A stretch of DNA of 64,000 nucleotides from Euptelea pleiosperma (taxonomy: Eukaryota > Streptophyta > Magnoliopsida > Ranunculales > Eupteleaceae). Each line of letters starts with the position of its first letter. Within the stretch, counting starts at the first letter, position 1. The translations under genes were made by a program, and so were the position numbers. Positions 11,499 to 21,990 of the stretch are shown here, in pieces. The stretch spans positions 7,930,138-7,994,137 of the forward strand of contig CM068544.1 of assembly GCA_035048495.1 (NCBI GenBank), read 5' to 3'. The notes under the pieces were generated by a model, which was not told where the DNA came from, searched no databases, and saw only the letters and a program-made list of their open reading frames with translations.

Positions 11499-12961
11499 CT
11501 CCCTCACCAATTTTCGGAACTCAGAAGTGTTTCTCTGCCTCGCCAATTTTCTTGTTTGTGATTGTTTGAAAAAAGATTTGATCAAACATTTCTATTTGAA
11601 AAAGGATATATCATCCCAATACTCTGTAGTATGTCGTCCCTGTGTTAAAACCATTGGATGTTCCTCGAGATTTGTGTTGTGGTCTTTAGGATTCATGCTA
11701 TGGGAATGTGATGACCATCAGTGGTTTGGACCTAGGTACGATGATAGGGAAGATTACCACAAGGTATGATAAGGAGCATTGACACAGGATGAGGCTATTG
11801 TTGCCCTTTTTATTTACCATTAGATGGGAGGAAATTTGGGAGCTCAAAGAAATGATTGATCTTCTTTTAGATGGGCCATAGGATGCTAAAAAGGAAAAAA
11901 AAAACTAGGGGTGTTTGGCTGCAAGTGCATGCTGGACCATATCAAGGACAAGCAAAGAACTTCGGAAAGGAGCATAATCTCTGAAAAGGAATATCAAAAA
12001 CCTCTTTGTGTCATTGTGCACAAAGACGTGATGTATTATGGCCTTGCTTGGTAGAACTACAAATGTTTGCACGCAAATATTGGCGACATTGTGCTTGGTG
12101 GCAGAACATCAAACAAATATCTGAATTAGACCCAATTATTTTTGGCCAAAAACTGACTATGACAACTCAAAGGACCTGCAAATCGGTTCCAGACATGTCC
12201 CACCCAACCTGATTCCTCAAACCGCCTGACAACAAATTACGTTTGCAGGTCCTTCGAGTTATCGTAAAGTTATTCTTTATAAAACTGCATAAAGTTAATG
12301 AAAATGTTCTAGCAATTGGACGATTGGTGGTGGAAGAAGTTGAGGAAATTGAAGAATCTGATTCAGAATCATTAGAAGAACAGACAACCAATGAGAAAAA
12401 GAAACAAAATACAAATGGATTGAAGTTTTCTTGTTTTTATTTTTAATCCATGCTTCTGATGAGGGTGCTGTCCATCATGCATGTGGGATTAGCAATAAAG
12501 TCGACGCCTTTGTAAGATTCGGCTTTGAGGTGCAAAAATATTTAGTTGTGGCCGATTTTCTGTTTTAGTGTGGATGAGGAGTTTGTAGTGGTTTGCCATT
12601 TCTTTCTTTCTTTTTTCATTCACTGTCACGGATGGGGAAGACTTGCAGGAGACCCTACATGGAGATATGTTGATCATCTAATTTTGTCGCACTGGCCTTT
12701 TGGAATTGCACCTCTGTTCATTTCCTAAATTGAACTGTACAAGTTTGTTGATTGCCGTCTAAAAATGGGACTGTTGCTCAAGCATGTTTTATTAGGAAAG
12801 GAGACAGAAGTTTGTTCTATGATATCTCTGAGTTCGCGTGAAATGGTTGAAGTTTCATTGAATCATTCTCAATTGGGTCAATATCGATAATATTTTCATC
12901 AAAGTCCCATATCAAACCCCTAAATGCCACGTTGCACACTCTTTGTTCTAACATGTTTATC
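11499..12961. other. Helitron interior, unassigned, with one small foldback
   Basis: No domain was recognised. A short acidic frame at 12243-12446 (LVVEEVEEIEESDSESLEE) and several other short frames do not match a family I know. They could be captured exon pieces or chance. Confidence 0.3.
12165..12260. repeat. Miniature foldback, 19-bp terminal inverted repeats
   Basis: aactcaaaggacctgcaaa at 12165-12183 pairs with tttgcaggtccttcgagtt at 12242-12260 (18 of 19 positions). The total span is 96 bp. It looks like a very small MITE or a stable hairpin; no target duplication was identified. Confidence 0.6.
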
Positions 12962-12990
12962 CACGTGCAACGCACGTGTGCACCAACTAG

Positions 12991-13960
12991 TTTTTGAAAT
13001 GCTTATTTGTTCAAAAGTTTATTTTTTGTTTCAAAAGGCTTTGGTCTATTTAAAGACTTTCCAAACATTTGAAATTTCTACCGTTAGTTTCCAAATTTTT
13101 TCTAATAGTGACTATCAATGCTCATGGGCTCTAAATGATCTCATTTAAGGAAGAGAAATAGGCATGGCCGTGTGGTCCATTAGTGCCCACGGCCCACCCA
13201 TTAGATACTCAATTATTATTTTTTATCTTTTAAAGTAACTTTATTTTCTTTGGAAATTTCTATTTTTCTCTTTTTAAAATACAAATTGAAAACTCTAGAA
13301 TTTCTCCCAAAGTGGAAAACGTGTTCACCATGCTACATGGCGCATTAATTTAAGAAATTAATTAATAATCGTAATTATTTTGAGAAAAGTTCTTTATAGC
13401 TAGAAATTTCAAATTTGCCATTTTTGTATGGCATACTAGTACGTAGTTCATACACTCGTCTTAAGTTCTATAATAAATTAAGGTGTACCGAAGATAACTA
13501 TTCCATAAGGTCTACACTTATATACTAATTATTTATTTATAATTAATTAAGTAGTTGAGTGAGGGTTATGGTTCTTTTTGTCAAGTAATTATGCAAATCA
13601 TTCAAATTATTCAAGTTATCAAAGTCAAAAATGTTCAAAATAAAAGTATAGATAGAATTCTCGCATGGATCCCATTGTCTCAGAATTTATTATGGTGTTA
13701 ATATATTAAGTTCGTTAGTATGTGTCAAAATGTCCCTACACAAGTGTGTCACTAGCATAACATGAAATTTGTTAATATAGTATCCAAAGATCAAGATAGC
13801 CTTGCGTATCGTGACATTGTTTTTCTGACTAACTTATCAAAAGTATTTCTAAGTGTCATACCCATCATTTTATGCAAGAAATAAAGTTCGAAAAAATTTC
13901 AGACTGTCAAAATTACCCTGTGATAGTGAGATTATCATAATACCCTTGAATAAAAATTCA
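12991..13960 (-). mobile_element. Ty3/gypsy LTR, 5' part, minus strand (split by Helitron)
   Basis: Read on the minus strand, the right part gives aagggtattatgataatct and then gggtaattttgacagtctga. This is the 5' landmark of the chromovirus LTR at 57259 (agggtattatggtaattt...ttttggcagtttga). It continues the LTR half at 1450-3079 once the candidate Helitron is removed. The terminal TGTAATACCCC equivalent is not visible and has probably been lost next to the repeat at 13980. Confidence 0.5.
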
Positions 13961-13979
13961 GCATTTCGTTGGTGTCAAT

Positions 13980-14295
13980 TTTACCCTAATTAACCGAAAC
14001 CTTCCGGTTCCGATTCCACATATTCAGGAATCGATTAAAAAAGTACCGGAACCGAACTGAAACTAATTAATGTTCCGGTTCTGGGTAGTTAGATTTGGAC
14101 TTGAAACCGATAAGAACTGGAATCAAATATATATACTCGGAACCGGAACCGAAACCGAGAAGAACCACATAATCAGTTCCGGCTCCGGTTCCATCATTTT
14201 GAGAACTAGAACCGATAGGAACCGGAACGGACAGGAACCGACAATATCGGTTCCGGTTCTGGGTACCTTAGGAACCGAATCGTTGACACCCCTAG
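13980..14295. repeat. Degenerate ccggaaccg/cggttccgg repeat
   Basis: About 300 bp is filled with imperfect copies of ggaaccgg/ccggttcc on both strands, ending cgttgacacccctag. This is a recognised style of plant dispersed repeat (motif-rich element ending near a tgtcaacg-type word). Short open frames here are by-products of the repeated word. Confidence 0.6.
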
Positions 14296-14743
14296 CTAGG
14301 AGAAACCATAAAGGCACTCGTCTTTTTTCTTCTCCATCTTCCCCCTTGTTGGTCTCATCCTAACATAATCATCTAATTAATTTTGGATTGAAGCAATAAC
14401 CTCAGAGTACGCAATCATCAATCGATCAGAATGGAACAAGTTATGGGTTGCACATAACTTCCAGTTTCAACATGTGCGCGCACCACGTTACACCCAGATC
14501 TTATTTCTTATTTGAATCAAACTAAATATTTTTGTGTTTATTAAGACGCGTTGAATTTAATGAACGAAGATCTCTATTGCGTTAAAGAGTGAAGATTTTG
14601 ATGCCTCTTTTCGAAGAGTATTATCGTGTGTCACTATGGGATTATTTTAGATTCGTATTTTAATCACATAATCAAAATAGATCCCAATGGGTCCCAACAT
14701 AGCAAACAAATCCGACCCGGATTACTTATGTTGCTGTCTATCC

Positions 14744-15088
14744 CATGGTTTTAAAAACGGCCATTTAAACGGTAACCCCAAGCCCGTTTCCGTTAAAACC
14801 GTTCAAATACGTTTTAACGTTTTTGAATTTAATAGCCGTTAAAATTGTTTAAACAGCAGTTATATTCTGAAAAATTTTGTGAAAAAGTTAAATCCGTTAA
14901 AATCCATTTAATTTCCATTTGTTTTTAATTTTCAAATTTCAAAATTTGAATTTTAGAGCCATTTTTTTCCGTTAAAATCCATTTTTTTTCCATTTTTGCC
15001 CCTGACCGTTTCAATCTGTTTAAACAGCCTTTTAAACAGTGACGCCCCCAGTCCGTTTAACCGTTAAAACGGCCTCCTTTAAACCTTG
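14744..15088. mobile_element. hAT-type MITE, ccgttaaaa family, copy 1
   Basis: The element starts CATGGTTTTAAAAACGGCC and ends GGCCTCCTTTAAACCTTG. It is flanked by a perfect 8-bp duplication gtctatcc (14736-14743 and 15089-15096), as for the hAT superfamily. It is 345 bp with no coding. The interior is made of degenerate copies of ccgttaaaa/ccgtttaaa words. Two relatives lie at 27220 and 30578. Confidence 0.85.
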
Positions 15089-15423
15089 GTCTATCCTTCT
15101 GTACGTCTGTTATTTAAGCTATGAAATTTTTTGAACTCCCGTTATGTCAAAGGTTTGCAGATGACTCGCGCTTCCTTTTTTTTTTTTTTTTTTAATATAT
15201 ATTATATATACTGTGGGCTCACCCTGCCATCTATACATTGGTCAAATTTGGAATAACTGAATAACCCAAACTTATTAAATAATTTCCCTCAAATTTTTTT
15301 CCAATTTTTCTATCCATTTCCGATCAATTTGGCCTGGTATGGGCCCATTATCCATATTCAGAGTTAGCTAACAATCATGATCACTACCAGAACCCGACCC
15401 GTTGACACCTTAGATCAAGAAAA

Positions 15424-15727
15424 TCAAATTGCCACGTATTACACTCTTTCGTGCCCACTGGCTCCTTGAATCTTTGGCCCACACCTTGGTGGACCTACAT
15501 ACAAAGATAAGCGTGATGAGTGATTTCTAGCCGCAGGATTCGAGAACTTTTTCATCATGGGCTTCATGAACAGGCATATGGGTTGGTTCCAAGACCATGA
15601 TAAAAAAGTGCTCAAATCCAATGGCTAGAAATCACCAATCACACTGATTTTTGGTGTGTAGGTCCAACAAAGTGTGGGCCAAACATTCAGGGTTCCAGTG
15701 GGCTCGGAAACGTACGTGGCAATTTGA
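15424..15727. mobile_element. Foldback MITE (aaaatcagc family), copy 1
   Basis: The two halves are inverted copies of each other. tcaaattgccacgta...cccactgg at the left pairs with ccagtgggctc...tacgtggcaatttga at the right, and the inner gtggacctac...tttctagcc pairs with ggctagaaa...gtaggtcc. The centre lies near 15565-15585. No coding and no convincing target duplication was seen. Relatives are at 26531, 35815 and, as fragments, elsewhere in the window. Confidence 0.7.
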
Positions 15728-16136
15728 GAGGCTTCTGTGTCAAAATTTTTGATGGAGTCTGTATCATTGATTTTTCCGCCTCCACGCATTAAATTCATTA
15801 AATCATCCCTCCACCACTTGCAAAACCCTAATAACAATTTTCTTAAAAATTACAAAAGCACACGTCCCAAGTTATGTGATGATGGGCCTAAGATCAATTA
15901 ATCATCCTTAATTGATCCCACCCATTACCAATCCCGACCATTTAATTGGCTGACCACCTTGCATTGAAATATCCTAGAAGATCTTAACATACCCATGTCT
16001 AAAGATCAGACGGTTAGGTGTGATAGCTCTGCGGATTTAATGGTTTAGATGAAAGATCAAGTGGGCCATTCCATAATCACATAAACATTTTTCTTTTTTT
16101 TTTTTTTAAATTAATGAGAAAAACATCAAGGATAAC

Positions 16137-16198
<62 letters not shown>
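16137..16198. repeat. (AAT)n microsatellite
   Basis: About 20 uninterrupted AAT units lie just downstream of the zinc-finger gene's stop (the gene is on the minus strand). It is likely to be length-polymorphic. Confidence 0.95.
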
Positions 16199-16200
<2 letters not shown>

Positions 16201-16300
16201 CACAAGAACACACCCTTTCAATAATAATAAATTGATAATAACTAAAGCAATCAAAAACAAAAAAATACCAAAAAACAAGAAAATTTAAGAAATAAAATAA

Positions 16301-17065
16301 TCAGAGCTTGAGGGACAAATCAAGCTCTTGTGGTTCCTTTTGACGAGTTTCCAAACGACCACCTGCCCAAAGATGACCACCATTAATAACAGTCTTATTA
16401 GCTGCAGTATTAGGAACTACAACAGCCGGAGAACCTCCTAACATGCAACCAGTACTACTAGCACCACCATCGAACCTAGCCACTCCCGGCCGCATTCTGA
16501 TAAAGTGTTCATTAGCAGCCTGATGATGATCATCATCCATCCTCAGCCTACCAACTGCAGGTTGTGGGTAAAGACTTGGTCTTGACCACCCACCATTGCC
16601 GTAACGAAGTCCGGCAAGTGCCCATGACGAATATGGTTTATGAAACATTGAGTGCATCCGAATACCAAGAGATCTATTAAAAGACCCATGAATAGGAAGT
16701 GTTGTCATACTCGAATACGGGTGCCCGATACCCACAGCCTCCATACCTTGTTGCCTTCTTTTCGCTATGCTTCTCTCGCGTTTATGAGCGTTTTGATGCC
16801 CACCCAACGCTTGAGAACTGTAGAATTTCCTCCTACAGTAGTTACAGAAAAAAACTCGAGGTTCCTTCTTCGAAACGGTCGACGACGCCGACCGTTTCGA
16901 AGAACCCACGTCCAAACAATCTAGTTCACGCTTCGACCCATGATCCAACTCCTTATTTGAGAGCTTCAGATCAAGTAAATCATCATCAGATTTAATCTCT
17001 TCTTTCAAGCATGGAGACTCTTCTGAAACTGAGACGACGCTTGATGTTGCAGGGAGACTAGACAT
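16301..17065 (-). CDS. C2H2 zinc-finger protein, single QALGGH finger with EAR motifs
   Basis: This intact 254-residue, single-exon protein is a plant-specific transcriptional repressor of the ZFP1/ZFP4/ZFP7-like C1 group, acting in the nucleus. One finger is present: Cys74, Cys77, His90 and His94, with the plant signature QALGGH at 85-90 and the trailing [14 protein letters not shown]. The C-terminus LDLSLKL (248-254) is a classic EAR repression motif, which recruits TOPLESS-type corepressors. A second LxLxL element, LDLKL (31-35), lies near the N-terminus. The middle is Gly/Ser/His-rich and of low complexity. The ATG at 17065 is the first in frame and starts the usual short Ser-rich N-terminus. 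Proteins of this group act in development, hormone response and trichome or floral patterning; which role applies here cannot be told. No neighbouring gene is functionally linked. Confidence 0.93.
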   Translation of the reverse strand: MSSLPATSSVVSVSEESPCLKEEIKSDDDLLDLKLSNKELDHGSKRELDCLDVGSSKRSASSTVSKKEPRVFFCNYCRRKFYSSQALGGHQNAHKRERSIAKRRQQGMEAVGIGHPYSSMTTLPIHGSFNRSLGIRMHSMFHKPYSSWALAGLRYGNGGWSRPSLYPQPAVGRLRMDDDHHQAANEHFIRMRPGVARFDGGASSTGCMLGGSPAVVVPNTAANKTVINGGHLWAGGRLETRQKEPQELDLSLKL

Positions 17066-17160
17066 TCTGAGAGCGAAACTGAAAGACTCTTCTCTTCTGT
17101 TCTCTAGCCTGTCTTGTTGTAGTGTAAATAAAGTGAAGGATTTGAAAGAGAGGAAGAAAA

Positions 17161-17170
17161 TTATTTATGA
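17161..17170 (-). promoter_or_regulatory. Possible TATA box of the zinc-finger gene
   Basis: The minus strand reads tcataaataa about 100 nt upstream of the ATG at 17065, a plausible TATA position with a roughly 70-nt CT-rich leader. Position and composition are the only support. Confidence 0.3.
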
Positions 17171-17934
17171 GGATTGAATGCTGTATCTTCTAAGTATAGA
17201 ATAATATCCTGTTCTATAGTTATGAATGGCCTTAAAATAGACATTTTTGAGTAAGAGCAGAGACAAAAAGAAGGAGAAGGTCGTGAAGGAAAGTTATGAA
17301 TGGAGTTCCTGATCTCTCTCTTGCCTTTTTATTTTTAAAAACATTGTCACAGCTTTGAATGAAAGGGAGCTCCTTATAGGATTTAACACCCCATGTATTA
17401 AATAAAATCAAAGAATTTCCATAAGTAAGCAAGGGAGTGAGTGCAGTGTGGATTTAAGTTTTCTTCAAATATATCACAGATACTATGTTCAGTATGTTTC
17501 ATTACTCATACTTCTATAAATAACTCAGCCTATTAACTTTCTCTAACCTGTACTTCTAAGTGTGTAACGCTTATCCTTAAAAGAATATTTCCTACTTTTG
17601 ATTCTCTATGAATGGTGTGGGTTAAATTTCTTAATATGGGTGCTCTTCAATCTTAGCCGTTCAAATTTTTCGAGCCATAAATCAATGGATGGGAACTGGG
17701 GCTAAAAAATTATTAGCATGTTGTGTGAAAGAAAATTATAAAACAAGTCAAGATTTGCCTTATGATATTGGAATGTATCGATGAAGACTTGATCAGATCG
17801 ACGGCATTTAATTAATGGTTGTGATCGTTGGAATTGTGCAATTTATGACTCATCCAAGGGCTGGTCTGACAGGTTGATGGTTGGATTGATAAAAATGTTG
17901 CATGAGTATGGATATGGCATACTCACTATGTGAG

Positions 17935-18455
17935 TAAGGCTGTCAATGGATACCATTCGGATAGAATATAAGCAAATTTGAATTCGAATCCGAAACCGAA
18001 AAAAAAATCCGATATTTGAATCCGATTTGATATTCGACGGCTATTTTGAATCAATATCCTCATTCGAATCTGATTAATTTATCGGATATCTTAGAATATC
18101 CGATCTGAAAATTAGATATATATAATAAATTATTATGTTAATATAATAATAAATATTTTTTTTATATTAATATAACAAATATAGAAAGTAAAAATAACTA
18201 TTATATTTATATATAATAAATATTATTTAATGTGATAAATATAATATAATCTATGATATATAATATGTATAGTTCTTAATTATTAAATAATCTATTAAAT
18301 GGGATATTATCGAATAAGATATATCAATATATGAATACGCATCCTAAAACTATTCCAATATTAAAAAGTATCCGAAATGTTTGAATAATATCTGATTTTT
18401 GGAATATGGATTCGAATTTGAATTCAAATTTTCTATTCTTGGACAACCCGATGCA
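17935..18455. repeat. AT-rich dispersed repeat built on gaattcgaat/ccgatat words
   Basis: The repeat begins near ggctgtcaatgga and is packed with gaattcgaat, tccgatat and ggatat words on both strands, with an AT-only centre (about 18115-18300). Both flanks carry aaatttgaattc-like words in opposite orientation. It resembles the ccggaaccg repeat at 13980 in design, with a different core word. Confidence 0.5.
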
Positions 18456-18497
18456 AGCATCATGGATAGATGGCTTTTCAAATCAAAATTGGCCTTC

Positions 18498-19940
18498 TAT
18501 AACAGCCCATTGTAACGGTTTTGAGGGGGTTTCTCATTTTAAGGGATTATTTTGAAGACTTGATGTTTTTAGAGATTTTTCTAATTTTGTTAAGAGTTTA
18601 TTTGTATTTTGGGAGTGAAGGGGATATTTTTTGTAATTTTTCTTAAAAATGGAGGGATGAGATTGTATAGGACAATCCTATGGTTAAGATTAGTTCTAGG
18701 GGAAGAACTTAAATTTTTTTCTCCTATATGTCGTCTCTCTATCTCTTCTGAGAGAGGAGAAGAAGTTTTTGCCTCTTCTTTAAGAAATCGTAAAGAGTTT
18801 AGAGTTTCTCTCCTCCATTGTAGTGACAAGGTTGAGTTTGCTCCCTTAGTTCTTTCATACCATTTCACAAATCGCGTTCGGAGTTTGCACATAACTATAA
18901 ATTTATTCTACATAGACTTCCATTTTATAAAGAGAAACATCAGTCCTTGTTTTGCTCTCATTTTTAAGTTGTTCTTTATGTCCATCTTTGTCCATTATAC
19001 CCATCTAATATACGGAAGTTATAGTTATAACCAATCTAATAATATTCTTGTGAGGAACTTATCAAACCTTTTTATTTATTAAACCCCTTTGCAATCAATC
19101 AGGCTTTGCGCATAGTGCTACTTGCTTCAAAATTTGCGTTGAGGCTATAACTTTCATCTAGTTGGCTTACAATTCGATGGTAGGTTCGTTAAGGTCCATC
19201 ATGGTGTCATAAATAGAAAGATATTTTTTAGGTAGATCACATAATCAAGACAAAAATCCTTAGTTATTCTCGATCGTGTATTTCTTAGAAATTCTGAAGA
19301 TTCGATATTCTTAGATTCTTTCATACCATTTCACAAATCGCGTTCGGAGTTTGCACATAACTATAAATTTATTCTACATAGACTTCCATTTTATAAAGAG
19401 AAACATCAGTCCTTGTTTTGCTCTCATTTTTAAGTTGTTCTTTATGTCCATCTTTGTCCATTATACCCATCTAATATACGGAAGTTATAGTTATAACCAA
19501 TCTAATAATATTCTTGTGAGGAACTTATCAAACCTTTTTATTTATTAAACCCCTTTGCAATCAATCAGGCTTTGCGCATAGTGCTACTTGCTTCAAAATT
19601 TGCGTTGAGGCTATAACTTTCATCTAGTTGGCTTACAATTCGATGGTAGGTTCGTTAAGGTCCATCATGGTGTCATAAATAGAAAGATATTTTTTAGGTA
19701 GATCACATAATCAAGACAAAAATCCTTAGTTATTCTCGATCGTGTATTTCTTAGAAATTCTGAAGATTCGATATTCTTAGATTCTTCCACATCTACTTTA
19801 CTCCTCCCCCCCCTTTGATTTCAAGAATCATAATTGAGTTACTTCATTATGTGGAGTGTCATATGCTCCGATCTCAAGTACTCTTACCTGACCCGAATGC
19901 TCGTGGGTTGACTAATTTACCCCAAATCCAGGGTGTGATA
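18498..19940 (+). mobile_element. Gypsy LTR-like segment
   Basis: The left end, tataacagcccattgtaac, resembles a TGTAACA-type LTR start. The right end, ccaaatccagggtgtgata, preceded by cgtgggttgac, resembles the 3' end of the 57-kb LTR (ggttgaccc...ggatacctagatttgggacgtga). No primer site, internal region or target duplication was found. It contains the 466-bp tandem duplication. Short open frames here (for example 18609-19082) have no known domain. Confidence 0.4.
18851..19782. repeat. Perfect 466-bp tandem duplication
   Basis: The segment 18851-19316 is repeated head-to-tail at 19317-19782 (starting tctttcataccatttcac). I see no differences between the copies by eye. Even the short encoded frame ending in SNNILVRNLSNLFIY is identical. 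It is either a very recent duplication or an assembly artefact. Confidence 0.92.
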
Positions 19941-20148
19941 CTAAAAATTGGTCTAAGCTGTCATAAATCATAAGATCAAAACAACTTTTGTAATAATATG
20001 GCTGGAACATTTATTTCATACCTTCTTCAATTTAATTTTTTATGATTAAGAGATAGCGATCCCTCGGATGGTCAAAAATAAAAGTTCTCCGAAAAAATTA
20101 TTCTTTTATATCAAAAAAAAGTCCTAAAATACATAGAAACGTTTTTTT

Positions 20149-21843
20149 TGTAAAGGTACCTTGGCTAAATTTGAGATTTTCTATTTTTAATTGTAAGGGT
20201 TAAATATCCATAAGTGTTGGCTAATACCGTATGCCAAAACACATGTGTATACCATCCTAGTGTGTGGGTAGTTAGACTTTAAGAGTATTGGTGTAGTTTA
20301 TCACTCAAGAACAGCATGAAGACTGCCTAAAGGAAGATTGATACATCTTAAAATTGAAAGCTTCATCCAACTATATCTTGATAAGTTGGTAATTAAGTAA
20401 CTTAGAGACCTTAAAACTAGGTCATTAATTCAATATAATACTTCTCTAATTGTCCTTAAGCTCGTGGTTGAGTTTAAGAAGGAAAGGTTGATGTATTGTG
20501 CAAATCTTCACAAGCCTGATCAATTGGACCTTGAGTCCGATCGATCAGAGTTGGTAAAAAATCTCTAGAACAACTTTTGTCTCTAATCGATTGAAAGGCA
20601 ATTTTTGCTTCGATTAGAGATAAAAATGTGGATATTTGAATTCCCTAGTCGCTTTGAATGGAGACAAAATTTTGGTTTTCTGATTAGCTTACAATCGCTT
20701 GAACTGCCACAAGCACAAATTTGAAAATTAGTAAGCCTTCCTAATTTGACTTAAACAGTTACTATTTCGTGTGGGCTCTTACTCAAGAACCCTTATTCTC
20801 ATTCTTTAGAGTTCTCTTGAATTATCAAAGCCTGAGTATTTGATATTCATGATCTATTCTCCAATCTATATCCATTTTAGCCTAAGAACCAATGATACAA
20901 ACTTGTTAATTCTTAGAGACTTTAGAAACCACTTGGTGCGTTGTGCTCGATCGGATAGAGTGTTGTGCATTTTGCGGATGGACTGAATTTTATAAAGAAG
21001 ATAGGGCTTTAATGATTTAAATTTTTGTGGGGATGATCCCCTCACCATAGAGATCATCCTCACCAAAAATCAGCTATTGATCCATCTTCTATGTGGGTAC
21101 GCCAAATGGTTGTCCCTTGATACAAACTTACAGTTTAGCCTAAGAACCAATGATGCAAACTTGTTCTTAGAAACTTTAGAAATCACTTGGTGCGTTGTGC
21201 TTGATCAGATAGAGTGTTGTTGATTTTGGGGACGGACCAAATCATTACAGTTTGAAGATGGACTGAATTTTATAAAGAAGATCGGTGTTTAATTATTGAT
21301 TAAAAGTAAGTTCTAGGTGTACCAAGATGGGGCACATCCGGAGTGGACCGAGATGTGTTGATCGTGTGATTGTGTACTTGCGAAGGAATTTGTGAACTTG
21401 TGCATGATAAAAAGAGAGGGCGTGGATGCATCAGCAGTTGCTTGATGGATTCAAGTGTATAATATGTGGTAATATTATTCCGTGAGTAACTTCTTTGTCT
21501 TCGATAACTTTGCACGGTGATACGTTTCACATCTGAACGTGGCGTCCTCTGGTTTTTCCTCTTGAAGGTTTCCACGTAAAAATCATATGTATTTTGGTTT
21601 GATTTGTTTTTGCTATTATTATCTGATATTAATATAAACGAATTAGTGACTTAATATATTTAAACTGAGTCGGTTAGATTAATGGTTTTAATTAGAACAC
21701 CCATACTTAGGATTGCGTTGCATGCGATTAGAATACCCTAGACTAGATCAGTAAGCGATTTAGGTTGAAGCATTTAGATTAATTTTTTAAATAGCTATTC
21801 ACCCCCTTCTAGGTTTGCATCTACTAAATACCGATATTTTTCA
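20149..21843 (+). mobile_element. Ty1/copia 5' LTR
   Basis: The 3' end carries the typical copia run-up ctattcacccccttctagg and finishes tttttca, two bases before an initiator-Met primer site. The end matches that of the solo LTR at 55153-56412 (cacccctcctttctagg...tttttca). The start is probably TGTAAAGG at 20149, by comparison with TGTAAAGA at 55153; TGTTGG at 20215 is an alternative. The interior has gatcgatc/aatcgatt palindromic words, also as in the other copy. No gag or pol follows, because an unrelated inverted-repeat element begins about 50 bp after the primer site. Confidence 0.7.
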
Positions 21844-21845
21844 AT

Positions 21846-21857
21846 TGGTATCAGAGC
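21846..21857 (+). promoter_or_regulatory. Primer-binding site, tRNA-iMet type
   Basis: tggtatcagagc is complementary to the 3' end of plant initiator Met tRNA and lies 2 nt after the LTR. This is the minus-strand priming site of plant copia and gypsy elements. Confidence 0.85.
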
Positions 21858-21910
21858 TTGGTAAGAAATTGGGTTTTTTGGATAAGTTTATCTAGTCTTT
21901 TGCTTAATTA

Positions 21911-21957
21911 GAAGGGAATTTTTGACATACCCCCCCATCTAATCTTTCAAATTTGAC

Positions 21958-21990
<33 letters not shown>

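Larger units (their letters stand above)
3080..12990 (+). mobile_element. Candidate Helitron, about 9.9 kb including later insertions
   Basis: The left end is TCTATACTACTCC, preceded by A (3079). The right end is a 7-bp stem hairpin (12962-12968 cacgtgc, loop aac, 12972-12978 gcacgtg), then tgcaccaa and CTAG at 12987-12990, followed by T. These are the canonical Helitron features: TC start, subterminal hairpin, CTRR end and insertion between A and T without duplication. The sequences on either side (1450-3079 and 12991-13960) look like two halves of one minus-strand LTR, which supports a single insertion. I see no Rep/helicase coding, so it would be non-autonomous. It contains a LINE remnant and a solo LTR that inserted later. 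An alternative is two Helitrons, because another hairpin end lies at 5850. Confidence 0.55.

Noticed and set aside
18609..19082. 157-codon plus-strand frame
   Set aside because: No domain, AT-rich composition, inside an LTR-like segment; its end is merely copied by the tandem duplication.
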